This document shows positions 1 to 8,413 of a stretch of DNA of 26,435 nt, piece after piece; within the stretch, counting starts at the first letter, position 1, and each line of letters begins with the position of its first letter. Source of the stretch: CAZSWS01 sp964610765 (GTDB taxonomy: Bacteria; Bacteroidota; Bacteroidia; Bacteroidales; Tannerellaceae); assembly GCA_964610765.1 (NCBI GenBank), contig CAZSWS010000036.1:1-26435 (forward strand), written 5' to 3'. The position numbers and the translations under genes are program-made. The notes below the pieces were generated by a model, which did no database searches, was not told where the DNA came from, and saw nothing but the letters and a program-made list of their open reading frames with translations.

Positions 1-193
1 CAAGAAGAAAGTATATATAATAAAAAAGAAATGGCTAAAAGTTTTGTTTTCATACTAGAATAATAATTTGTTTAACACTAAGGTAGTATGGAACTCACAG
101 ATTTTTTATTCTCATGGGTTTGAGTGATTTAACAAAAAATCATGTGTCGTTTCATACGTTCGAATAAATAGTTTTTATTGGTTTTATCATATC

Positions 194-1540
194 CTATAAA
201 GGATCATTGATGGAGATGCAAATTACATAATGATTAGGCTCTTTTTTAAGCATGGCGGGGGTGTCTATACGCAGCATCCCATTAACTGTTTTAAACGTTA
301 TGGGCATGCCCGTTTCCAACCATTCGCATCGTTTGACTTTAGTGGGATTAATGGGTAAGTAGATGATATCTTTTGGTTCTGTGACGAATACATATATATA
401 AGGTTGCCCATCGATACTTTTTTGTGATAGATACAATCCTTTGTCTACTTCAAGATGTACAGGTGATGCGCCATAAATCGCTTCTCCATGGGTGTAGAGC
501 CATGCGCCCATTTCTCTGAGTCTTCGTATAGCAGGTGCAGGAAAAGTTCCATCTGCTTTTGGACCAATGTTTAGCAAATAATTCCCTCCTTTGGATGTGT
601 TGTTAATTAGATATTCCAGCATTTGCTTGGATGATTTCCAGTTGAAATCGTTTGCATGCCAAGCCCATGAATGAGTCATGGTAGCCGGTGTTTGCCACGG
701 ACGTTTTTGTATCTCATCCGGATACCGATTGTCAAACATTTCCAGAAAATCAACGTGCTCTCCCGGGTCTGAATACATGATGCGACCGTTTATTAGACAT
801 TTATCACTATGCGTGCGAACCAGCGCAATCAGTTCGTCCCGTAGCTCAGGTGTGATATGTATACCTTCTGTTCCCCATGTGTCAAACCAAAATAAATCAG
901 GGTCAAAGTTTTTAATCAACTCTTCTACTTGTGGTAAACATTTTTCTTTCCAATAAATAGAGAACTGTTCTTTTGAAGGTTGTATATCCCATTCGGGCAT
1001 TGCTCCCTGTGGATGCTCCCAGTCTTGCCAGTGCGAATAATAAAATCCGTATTTAATGTCATGTTTCTTACAAGCTTCTACGAGTTCGGCCAAGATATCT
1101 CGTTTGAAAGGAGTGTTCATGATGTTAAAGTCTGAGACTTTAGTATCCCATAAGGCAAAACCATCATGGTGTTTAGATGTGATGACGAAATAGCGCATGC
1201 CGGCATTCTTTGCCTCAATAATCCACTTTTCTGCATCGAAGTTGACCGGATTAAATTCTTTGGCTAACGCTTGATACTCTTCGGCGGGAATTTCGAACCG
1301 GGCTTGAATCCACTCGGCATACCAGCTCTTTCCTTGAGGAAAAGATGCATCCGGGAGCGTATGTCCATTGTATGTTCCTGCCAATATCGAGTATAAGCCC
1401 CAGTGGATAAACATACCAAACTTAGCCTCTTTGAACCATTCGGCTTTTTGCGGTTCTAAGCTTAGCGAAGGTGTTTGCTGAGCAAATACAAGCTGTATGC
1501 TAAGAAGTAATCCTATGATATAAAATAATAATCTTTTCAT
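194..1540 (-). CDS. Secreted alpha-L-fucosidase, glycoside hydrolase family GH29
   Basis: A 448-residue exported enzyme predicted to remove alpha-L-fucose from host or dietary glycans in the periplasm or at the cell surface. Residues 1-20 form a signal peptide with a likely cut after VFA. The GH29 barrel is recognisable from FIHWGLYS (44-51), SKHHDGFALW (122-131), YYSHWQDW (167-174) and DLFWFD (215-220), whose Asp220 fits the family's catalytic nucleophile. NGR (251-253) and GNYLLNIGPKADG (319-331) are also typical. A short beta domain follows, and there is no CBM or lipobox. It is the last gene of a minus-strand run behind three small membrane-protein genes, 31 nt after the nearest, so it is probably co-transcribed from the promoter at 2202. 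No SusC/SusD pair or sulfatase is adjacent, so this is not an obvious polysaccharide utilisation locus. The family call is firm; the linkage specificity is not. Confidence 0.93.
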   Translation of the reverse strand: MKRLLFYIIGLLLSIQLVFAQQTPSLSLEPQKAEWFKEAKFGMFIHWGLYSILAGTYNGHTLPDASFPQGKSWYAEWIQARFEIPAEEYQALAKEFNPVNFDAEKWIIEAKNAGMRYFVITSKHHDGFALWDTKVSDFNIMNTPFKRDILAELVEACKKHDIKYGFYYSHWQDWEHPQGAMPEWDIQPSKEQFSIYWKEKCLPQVEELIKNFDPDLFWFDTWGTEGIHITPELRDELIALVRTHSDKCLINGRIMYSDPGEHVDFLEMFDNRYPDEIQKRPWQTPATMTHSWAWHANDFNWKSSKQMLEYLINNTSKGGNYLLNIGPKADGTFPAPAIRRLREMGAWLYTHGEAIYGASPVHLEVDKGLYLSQKSIDGQPYIYVFVTEPKDIIYLPINPTKVKRCEWLETGMPITFKTVNGMLRIDTPAMLKKEPNHYVICISINDPL

Positions 1541-1571
1541 GTAGATGATTCAGTCTTTATAAATGATTCAA

Positions 1572-1790
1572 TTATTGAAGTGTTTTCTTTTTATTTTCTT
1601 CGTTTTGATGTTTTCGTCTCAGTCTTATGCGATAGATAATATAGCCAATATTCACGCAAATAACAATTAGCAGAGGTATTGCCAGGCGACTTGTTCCCTG
1701 ACGTAAAAGATAAAGGGCTACTATTAATAATACACCATTGATAGTCAGTAACACTTTGTTATAGGTAATAAATTGCTTGTTGCTAATCAT
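1572..1790 (-). CDS. Small two-helix membrane protein (third of three)
   Basis: A 72-residue protein of unknown function. Two hydrophobic stretches, about residues 14-29 and 36-53, are separated by a short polar turn containing an arginine (QGTSR). They are followed by a strongly basic tail rich in Arg, Lys and Asn. The ATG overlaps the stop of the preceding gene by 8 nt, which suggests translational coupling. Its layout (helix, short polar turn with Arg, helix, basic tail) repeats in the two genes before it, so the three look like diverged tandem copies. It precedes the fucosidase gene by 31 nt. Coding status rests on the coupled overlap, the consistent membrane layout and the shared pattern; no known family was recognised. 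Confidence 0.65.
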   Translation of the reverse strand: MISNKQFITYNKVLLTINGVLLIVALYLLRQGTSRLAIPLLIVICVNIGYIIYRIRLRRKHQNEENKKKTLQ

Positions 1791-1968
1791 TTTTTACTTT
1801 TTTCAAATGATAGAGAAGAAATACGATATTGGATGCAATAGCAATCATTGTAAGCATACTTCCCCACCTAAAATCATTTATCAATAAGACGAAACTAACT
1901 ATCAGGAGGAGCAAATTAGATAATGCCAATATAAATTTAAACTTTTCTAATCCGGATATTTTTTTCAT
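1783..1968 (-). CDS. Small two-helix membrane protein (second of three)
   Basis: A 61-residue protein of unknown function. The frame stays open to a TTG at 1995, but the ATG at 1968 is preferred. It lies a few bases after the stop of the upstream gene, behind a purine-rich stretch, and starts MKKISGLEKF. Two hydrophobic segments (about 11-29 and 36-53) flank the turn NDFRWGS, and the protein ends in a short Lys-rich tail. The DxRW turn is shared with the gene upstream (ADSRWTA), which supports common ancestry. Its stop overlaps the start of the next small gene by 8 nt. The topology is probably both ends in the cytoplasm, judging from basic residues at both ends; this is inferred. Confidence 0.65.
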   Translation of the reverse strand: MKKISGLEKFKFILALSNLLLLIVSFVLLINDFRWGSMLTMIAIASNIVFLLYHLKKVKND

Positions 1969-1973
1969 GATGC

Positions 1974-2183
1974 TTATCTTCTTCTGTTTTTCCAATTATC
2001 ATTTTTCTTGCCTTTGTTGTTTTTCTTATTATTTCCTTTGATGCTATCATAAAATACAGCAACAGTCAAAAGGATGAATCCAAAAACAATATTAATGGAA
2101 GCCGTCCAGCGACTATCTGCAACAATCAAATATAAACTGGTGAAAATGATGATAAACGCTAATATGAATAGTACATTTTTCAT
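1974..2183 (-). CDS. Small two-helix membrane protein (first of three)
   Basis: A 69-residue protein of unknown function heading a minus-strand operon. The frame extends to a TTG at 2204, but that codon lies inside the TATATTTG promoter element (2202-2209), so the ATG at 2183 (MKNVLFILAF) is taken as the start. Helix one spans about residues 3-21, the turn is ADSRWTA, and helix two spans about 30-46. The tail is very rich in Lys, Asn and Arg and ends NRRR, which could bind nucleic acid, lipid head groups or a partner. The next gene starts a few bases after this stop. The three small genes and the fucosidase are tightly packed and probably form one transcript. Confidence 0.65.
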   Translation of the reverse strand: MKNVLFILAFIIIFTSLYLIVADSRWTASINIVFGFILLTVAVFYDSIKGNNKKNNKGKKNDNWKNRRR

Positions 2184-2201
2184 ATAGATGCCAACTTTAC
2201 A

Positions 2202-2209
2202 CAAATATA
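2202..2209 (-). promoter_or_regulatory. Promoter -7 element for the small-protein/fucosidase operon
   Basis: On the minus strand this reads TATATTTG, an exact match to the Bacteroidetes -7 consensus TAnnTTTG. It lies 18 nt before the ATG at 2183, so the leader is only about 10-12 nt. No clear -33 TTTG was found at the usual 19-21 nt spacing. Confidence 0.6.
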
Positions 2210-2311
2210 ATGACTTTCATGTGAATTAACTTGAAAAACAAGCTGCAATAATTGTTCAATCCTTTGCTTTATGCTTTTAGACTTGTTGCGAGTTTTAGCG
2301 TGTTCAATTGA

Positions 2312-2348
2312 AATCCGGGTCAAACTAAAATAGGTGTCGACCCGGATT
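2312..2348 (-). terminator. Hairpin after the A2M gene, probable terminator
   Basis: A perfect 10-bp inverted repeat, AATCCGGGTC (2312-2321) and GACCCGGATT (2339-2348), encloses a 17-nt loop 6 nt beyond the stop of the A2M gene. The T-run after it on the minus strand is weak (TTTCAATTG), so termination may be partial. It separates the A2M gene from the small-protein operon promoter. Confidence 0.5.
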
Positions 2349-2354
2349 ATCCTA

Positions 2355-5300
2355 TTATTTTATTCTTGTTGTTTCTATCTTTTCGCCGGATGTATGTTGT
2401 GTGAATTCCGGTGCATATTGACTTTGGATTGTAGTCATACCGCCAGAGTAATGACCTTCCCGGTTAACGTATGCCTGATATTCTATGACCAGTATGCCTT
2501 GTTTAAGGTGTTCAAAGAAATATTCTTCCGAGGCATCTTTGGATGCATGATAAGCCATATTCCCTTCAATAAACTCGTATCTTGATGCTTGGTTGATGGG
2601 CTCAAAACAAGCCGGGCGTAAGTCTTTTAGGTGGACGTAGTCGAAATGGTCGGAAGCACGTACAACCATGCGTACCGTTACACGGTCACCAACTTGAAGC
2701 GGTGATTGTTCATCAATCGGGCGAAGAATGATTTTCCCCTCTTCATTCACTTCTTTATAAAGTTGTTTTTCAACCGAAAGACCGCTGGATGCAGAAGCAT
2801 TTACTTCAGATACCGGTTGGAAATATTGCACATATACAGCCCCCCAGGAAGGTGCGTCTCCGGATGAATGGATATAAAGTTTTTGCATATCCGGTGTCAA
2901 CAAATCTCCATCGACAGCCCTTTTAATATATCCGGTGGTTGCTTCTTCCGGTTTAAGTTCAAGCTTTGTTTCTCCCCATGTAATCGTGGGTGAGTTTTTT
3001 TCTTTCAACCAGTCGCTGCCGGTTTCGATTAACTGATAAATGGCAGCTAAGGTGGCAGGCGTAGTTGTCCAATCTTGTACACGTTTTTGACTGATTAGCC
3101 ATTGTTTCATACGGTCAGTTTCTTCCTGATTAGGACTAATCTTTCCTAATGCACGCATCAGGATACTATGTGTGTTTATGGCAGAACCATTCAGTCCTTC
3201 TCGGTTACCTCGGTTGTTTGCCCAATACATTCCTTTGTTATTCATAGTGGCGGTACGCCTCAGCCAGCTTGTTATTTCTTGAGCAAGTTCTTTGTCGCCA
3301 TTCCTATAAAGGAATATGGCTAGTTTCCCTTTTTCCTGAAGTCCCAAATGGGGCTTATTCCATTGCTCGTTGATTAATGATATGTAAAAGTGTGAGGCTT
3401 TACGTCCACTTTCTGTTTCCGGTATATCTCGGTAAAAGCTGCGCATATATAAATAGTCAATAATGAGCGCAGTTAGCTTGAAGTTGCTCTGTTTAAGTGT
3501 TGTTTTTTCTCTATATCGCTCGCCCATGTAATTGTCTATGTATCGAAGTGCCCGTGTCTGCATTTTCTTTTCAACTTCTTTGTATTCAACTGCTCCCAGT
3601 TCAGTAAGTTCAGCCATCATTCGCAGTATTTCTATCGTAATAGATGGGCTGGGAGAGAAGTCTTTATACCAGCTCCAGCTACCGTCTCCTTTTTGCAATT
3701 CAATCAATTTATTTAAAGCTTCGTCTCGGATGACTTCCGTGCGATTCTTGTCAAACAACAGAAATAGTTTTTGTTTGTTTTCCCGCTCAAGCATAGCGGC
3801 AGTCCTCCAGGGAGTTTCTTCTAAAGAGATGCTTTTCAGTTCTTCGTTTTTTTCGAGATTAGCAAGTGAAGCATCAGCTTTTTCATTCATCACTTGCCAA
3901 TTGGCTATCACATTACGTATGTCTTGATTACGAAGTAGAATACCTTTGGTTAACGTAGAGGCATAATAGGTCCCCATCCAGCTGATAACGTCTTCGTTGG
4001 TCGGAGTGCTGAGCGCTGGTAGCGCCTGAATAGCATACCAAACAGGGTTTGATGTCATTTCTACCGTTGCTTGTAAAGGTTTTTTATTTCCTTTCGAGAA
4101 ATCAGGCAAGATGAGAGTCGTTTCTTTTTCCTCGGTTAGGAAAAATGGTTTGCTTTCAGTCACTAACACCTCTTCGGGCAAGACCGGGATCAGGTGTTGT
4201 TCTCCGTCTGAAGCCTGGTCGGTATCAGCTATGATTTTAACTCCCAGCAGTGAAATGCTTTTAGGAATGGTGAATTTCCAACTAAGCGCAGCAGAGCTGT
4301 TTGCTTCTACCGTAAAGGATGCAATGCTATCCGTTACGATAGACAGTGGTTGCCCGCTAATCGGATCAAACAAAGATAGATGTGCGCTGCCTTTTATCCC
4401 ATTATCTAAGCTGTTAATAACTTGTGTAGCTATAGATACCTCATCTCCCTCTCGTACAAAACGAGGTAAATTAGGAGCAACCATTATCGGTTTGGATGCG
4501 GTTATTTGAGCAGTATGTATGCCATAGTCCATGTTGTCCGTATGTGCCAGCATTTGTAACTTCCAGGATGTGTTGCTTTCAGGTAATAAAAACGTAAAAC
4601 TGACACTGTCTTGGTGTATCAGATGCGGATAGAAAAACGCTGTTTCTTGAAAGTTTTGTCGGATAGACTGTCCGTTGTTAGCTGTTTGATCAAGGATGTT
4701 TGGTGGTGGAGGTGGAGCATTTTGAGCTGTGCTTTGGTCTAGATTAATGCTTATTTTACTTTCCAGTGCTGTTTCGCTAATCATACTTCCCGTCCGTAGA
4801 GAGGTCGAGTAAGAGGTGCTTTGAATGAATGGCTTAAAATTCATCCAATTAAATTGATAAAAACCATGTTCAGGAACGTTTGTAAGTTTTTCTCTCCAGT
4901 TATCTTGAGCAGAATCATAGTTGCTATCGAACATTTTCCCACTCAAATAATAATTCCTATAATTAGTGTTTTGTTGATACAAAGGCGAAAAATGCCAGTT
5001 GAAAGGCTGTATTTTATCTAATGAAACGTCATACATAGATGCCAATACCTCGGCTTTTATCGGATTGCCCTGTGCATCCATGATTTTGAAGGTCCATGTT
5101 TCACGTTGGCCGGGAAATAAGTGGTCACGAAACGTGACCGGTTTAAATGTCAGTTGCTTATTGGGTTTCGTTTTTTTGAAAATGATTTCCTCCCGAAAGG
5201 CTTTACCCTCTTTAATAAAAGCAAATGAAGCGGTCAGTTCGTTGTCTGCCTCTTGAGGATAGATGAATCGTAATGTTTCGATTTCATTATTCACCCGTAT

Positions 5301-7931
5301 CCATGTTTGTTTTATAAGCTGCGTTTTTGAGTATATTTCATGAAGCACATACGTGTTTTTAAGTGATGTGCCGAACCGATACGTGATTTCTTCGCCGGGA
5401 GCTGCCTGATAAGTGCTTTCTTCAATCCAAATGGATGTATGTATGGGTGGGCGTTTATCATCTTTGTCAAAAAGAATGAAATTGGTTTCGTATTCAACCG
5501 GTCGGTTGTTATTGTCTACTGATTTTAGTTTCAGTCTGTATCTTCCGGCAGGGATAGAGGCAAAAGTGCTTGCGGGGATTTTTTCATTGCTGCGAAACTC
5601 GCCTTCCAATACAACAGCTCCTTCTTTGTATGGATAGTAGTCCTTCTCTCTTTCAGATAGCTGAATCAGCTTCCATGTACCCGAAGCTGTAGTTTGCTCT
5701 CCGTTGAGAGTTTGTGCGTTAACGATGATATCCAGACTGTCTTTTTCTACTTTGCTATTGATGGAAGTTTGGAGGGAGAATTCACGATTGCCTATAGAAA
5801 ACTGATACAATCCTTCTTGTGTTTCTCCTTTGCTGTCAGTGATGTTGACTCGCACCTCGTAGCCAAAAAAGATTGGATACTCCATCTCTTTGTCAGTTGC
5901 TTTTGGTGTAAATAAAAAATTGAATCGACCATCTTTACCCAACGTTATTTCTCCTGTATCTACCCGATCAAATGAGCCTCCCCAGGGGTAATTACGCAGC
6001 CAGGGCATTGGACGTTTAAATATTTCATACCTGACTTTGCCCTCGCTCAGAGGTGTGCCTGCGTAGGTTTGTGCGGTTCCTTCCAGGTGGACGGTCTGAT
6101 TGAAAGTTGCGCGCTCTTTGATGCTGTCTAGTTCGACCAGAAAAGTGGGTCGTTTATATTCCTCGACTCGAAAGGATGTTGTTTCGTATTTGTTTGTAAT
6201 CTGAAACCAGCCGATAGGAGTCGTATGAGGTATGGTAAATTCAGTACTGAATGACCCATATGCATTGCTTCGGACGGTTTGGGTATGTAGGTTTTTACCG
6301 GAAGCATCTTGCAGTGTCAAGACAAAGGTCTTGTCGGTAATGGCATTCGATGCTTCTTTTTCTTGTTGGTAGGCTATACCTTTCACATAGACCACTTGTC
6401 CCGGTCGATAAATTTTTCGGTCGGTTAATAGGCTGAGTGAAACTTCTTTTTTTATTTCCGTACCAACATGATTTTGGTAGAGCCTGGAAAAGACGCCGGA
6501 TGTATCTCCCGGTGTGGTTGCTCGAATAAAGAAGTAGGGATTTTTAATATTGATAGCCGCGATACCGTTTTTGTTTGTTGACTGACTGCTTTCTTTTTTT
6601 AGCATAGAATTGTCGTTGGTGTAAGAAGAGACCGTAGCATGCTCAATCGGTTTTCCACTTAAAAAATCGACAACCACTGCCTGAAGAGTGTCTTGACCTA
6701 TTTGTCTGGACATAAGACCTAGTTTGCTGATAGAAAATTCGGTTCGTCCATTTATCTCCGGATATTCATCAGAAGAGAAGGTGCACAAGTATTGTCCGGC
6801 TTTCCCAATTCGTACATGGATAGTGGTGTCAGTTGATTGATAAGGAGCTTGATTGGGCAGGGCTAACATGATGCGTTTAATCAATTTCCCGGCTATGTTC
6901 GGCTTCCCCCGGCTATTTAAATCCAACGGATTGTCAGTGCTTTCATTGATGTCGATAGATAGCGTTCGGACATTTCGATAACTTAGGCTTATTGCTATTT
7001 CTTCATTAGGGTATACATTCCAAGGGGTTCGAATATGTATATATGGAGCTGTGAAAGTAGTGCGTTTGTTTTTGAGCAAATCAATACGTGGATAGTCAGG
7101 AAAACGTTCAATAATTGCCTCTAATTCCTGATATTTACGTTGAAGCATTGAATCATCTTTTAAGTAGTCTACGATTTCATTAAAAATCTCTACAGACCAA
7201 GGAGAATCTTTATGCTCTTCATACAGTGACTCCAATGCTTCGTCGTATGTTTCTTTGTCAGCATACAACCCTTTTTTATAGTTGCTTTTCACTTCCTTGA
7301 TTTTGAGAAGGATATAGGGTCTTTTATCTGTTTTGCTTTCGAGCTCATTCATCCATATGCCGATGGATTCATCTTCAAACTCCATATTTACAGCACGCCA
7401 CATCAGAAAGTCATAGACTGAGTCGAACTCGATGGGGGGCTCATCCACTTCTCTGGTTAATAAAGAGGTGATTATATCTATTGGCAGCTGTAGCAATGCA
7501 TCTTTAGGTTCTATAGACTGTTTAAGATGGCTCGCAATGGTTGTTTCAAAAAGATTACTACTCCAGATGCGCATATCTTGGGGAGTCTCTCCTTCAATGA
7601 GGCTACGGCTGTCAATCGCCCAACGGTTTTCAATATAATAGGTGCTATACATTTCAGCCAGCATTGAGTGTATAAGGGCTTTCATAGCCAGGTCGGTGCA
7701 GCTGGTTGCTTGTAGGCTAAGTTCTTGAATAATATCCGGAAACTCATCTGTATCTTTTTCCATTCTTTCGGTCCATGTCTGGAGCCATTCGCTGACTTGT
7801 TCCGGCTTACAATCTTCTTTGAGTGGGCGATTGTCTTTGCTTGTCATAGGCGTAGCGGTTGAGAGGATACTAAGGGAAAGGAATAAAGCAAATACCAAGG
7901 CTTTTTTTATGTTTTTTTCTAACTGATTCAT
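2355..7931 (-). CDS. Alpha-2-macroglobulin family protein, thioester-less
   Basis: An exported protein of 1858 residues. The frame opens at a TTG (7955), but the ATG at 7931 is preferred because a signal peptide follows directly (residues 1-26, no lipobox). After an N-terminal region of about 300 residues that looks helical come stacked macroglobulin beta domains, including the MG2-type signature KIYRPGQVVYVKG near residue 510. A proline-rich linker with five Pro in a row lies near 1072, where a bait region would be. It is followed by the A2M motif FQETAFFYPHL near 1095. An alpha-toroid with GDGSWSWYKD lies near 1419. The CxEQ thioester expected before the toroid is absent; that stretch reads STPTNEDVISWMG near 1312. 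Bacterial homologues are periplasmic and thought to trap or resist foreign proteases; function here is inferred. Two near-consensus -7 boxes lie upstream (7976-7984, 7996-8003), neither exact. Confidence 0.92.
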   Translation of the reverse strand: MNQLEKNIKKALVFALFLSLSILSTATPMTSKDNRPLKEDCKPEQVSEWLQTWTERMEKDTDEFPDIIQELSLQATSCTDLAMKALIHSMLAEMYSTYYIENRWAIDSRSLIEGETPQDMRIWSSNLFETTIASHLKQSIEPKDALLQLPIDIITSLLTREVDEPPIEFDSVYDFLMWRAVNMEFEDESIGIWMNELESKTDKRPYILLKIKEVKSNYKKGLYADKETYDEALESLYEEHKDSPWSVEIFNEIVDYLKDDSMLQRKYQELEAIIERFPDYPRIDLLKNKRTTFTAPYIHIRTPWNVYPNEEIAISLSYRNVRTLSIDINESTDNPLDLNSRGKPNIAGKLIKRIMLALPNQAPYQSTDTTIHVRIGKAGQYLCTFSSDEYPEINGRTEFSISKLGLMSRQIGQDTLQAVVVDFLSGKPIEHATVSSYTNDNSMLKKESSQSTNKNGIAAINIKNPYFFIRATTPGDTSGVFSRLYQNHVGTEIKKEVSLSLLTDRKIYRPGQVVYVKGIAYQQEKEASNAITDKTFVLTLQDASGKNLHTQTVRSNAYGSFSTEFTIPHTTPIGWFQITNKYETTSFRVEEYKRPTFLVELDSIKERATFNQTVHLEGTAQTYAGTPLSEGKVRYEIFKRPMPWLRNYPWGGSFDRVDTGEITLGKDGRFNFLFTPKATDKEMEYPIFFGYEVRVNITDSKGETQEGLYQFSIGNREFSLQTSINSKVEKDSLDIIVNAQTLNGEQTTASGTWKLIQLSEREKDYYPYKEGAVVLEGEFRSNEKIPASTFASIPAGRYRLKLKSVDNNNRPVEYETNFILFDKDDKRPPIHTSIWIEESTYQAAPGEEITYRFGTSLKNTYVLHEIYSKTQLIKQTWIRVNNEIETLRFIYPQEADNELTASFAFIKEGKAFREEIIFKKTKPNKQLTFKPVTFRDHLFPGQRETWTFKIMDAQGNPIKAEVLASMYDVSLDKIQPFNWHFSPLYQQNTNYRNYYLSGKMFDSNYDSAQDNWREKLTNVPEHGFYQFNWMNFKPFIQSTSYSTSLRTGSMISETALESKISINLDQSTAQNAPPPPPNILDQTANNGQSIRQNFQETAFFYPHLIHQDSVSFTFLLPESNTSWKLQMLAHTDNMDYGIHTAQITASKPIMVAPNLPRFVREGDEVSIATQVINSLDNGIKGSAHLSLFDPISGQPLSIVTDSIASFTVEANSSAALSWKFTIPKSISLLGVKIIADTDQASDGEQHLIPVLPEEVLVTESKPFFLTEEKETTLILPDFSKGNKKPLQATVEMTSNPVWYAIQALPALSTPTNEDVISWMGTYYASTLTKGILLRNQDIRNVIANWQVMNEKADASLANLEKNEELKSISLEETPWRTAAMLERENKQKLFLLFDKNRTEVIRDEALNKLIELQKGDGSWSWYKDFSPSPSITIEILRMMAELTELGAVEYKEVEKKMQTRALRYIDNYMGERYREKTTLKQSNFKLTALIIDYLYMRSFYRDIPETESGRKASHFYISLINEQWNKPHLGLQEKGKLAIFLYRNGDKELAQEITSWLRRTATMNNKGMYWANNRGNREGLNGSAINTHSILMRALGKISPNQEETDRMKQWLISQKRVQDWTTTPATLAAIYQLIETGSDWLKEKNSPTITWGETKLELKPEEATTGYIKRAVDGDLLTPDMQKLYIHSSGDAPSWGAVYVQYFQPVSEVNASASSGLSVEKQLYKEVNEEGKIILRPIDEQSPLQVGDRVTVRMVVRASDHFDYVHLKDLRPACFEPINQASRYEFIEGNMAYHASKDASEEYFFEHLKQGILVIEYQAYVNREGHYSGGMTTIQSQYAPEFTQHTSGEKIETTRIK

Positions 7932-7955
7932 ATGGGTTGCTTTTAAATAAAACAA

Positions 7956-8413
7956 ATCTCTTTTACATAAAGATGCAAAGCATACATAGATTCCATAAAG
8001 TTAAGGATGTTTTATTCATAAACATACGATTGTCTTGTTAGATATTTCAGTCTTGTGTCAGTGCATGGGGTGACTTGGGAAGGGGCACGGGATTCCACAA
8101 GAAATGACGATAATGAAGAGGTGTCTTTCTTGAGGGGGGAGTCTGTTATTAAGCCGGTGAGTTCCATATCTACCTATATCTCATACGGTGTCATTCCACA
8201 TGCCGATACGGAATCGCATTAGCCGCGGCGGTGATGAGAGAAGAAAAGGGTAACTGCGTCTTTATCTAGCTGTTCATAAGGTGCGGTGTGATGGCTAAAG
8301 CCCTATGTTCTACTGCGAAGCTAAATAGATTGACTCATTGCTTAATCAGAAAAAGATGCCTGATTATTTTGTATAATTACCTACCTTTGTAACATTCTAA
8401 AAAAGACAATTTT
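7956..8413. other. 458-nt non-coding stretch between two divergent envelope genes
   Basis: No convincing gene in any frame; the longest ATG frame is 33 codons (8291-8392), of random-looking composition. The stretch holds the plus-strand promoter at 8382. It also holds a nested inverted repeat: TCTTGTG (8051-8057) with CACAAGA (8096-8102), and inside it GTGC (8061-8064) with GCAC (8085-8088), around a G-rich loop. The part from about 8060 to 8330 looks richer in G and C than a normal intergenic spacer here, so a decayed gene or a structured RNA is possible. Confidence 0.5.
8382..8389 (+). promoter_or_regulatory. Promoter -7 element for the transglutaminase gene
   Basis: TACCTTTG matches TAnnTTTG exactly and lies 24 nt before the ATG at 8414. 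No -33 TTTG is present at normal spacing. The nearest TTTG is only 10 nt upstream. Confidence 0.6.

Noticed and set aside
1..193. The leftmost stretch as part of a gene
   Set aside because: It is A/T-rich with frequent stops in all frames and no clear hairpin or exact -7 box; it appears to be a spacer downstream of the fucosidase.
3532..3927. Long open frames on the plus strand across 2.3-7.6 kb
   Set aside because: They lie wholly antisense within the A2M gene, whose domain motifs run through the region; the shadow products have no recognisable features.
7800..7830. CKPEQ near the N-terminus of the A2M protein as a thioester site
   Set aside because: The spacing is Cys-x-x-Glu-Gln, not CxEQ, and it lies near residue 41 instead of just before the alpha-toroid.
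8291..8392. 33-codon frame upstream of the transglutaminase gene
   Set aside because: Composition looks random, there is no ribosome site, and its end runs through the -7 promoter box of the real gene.
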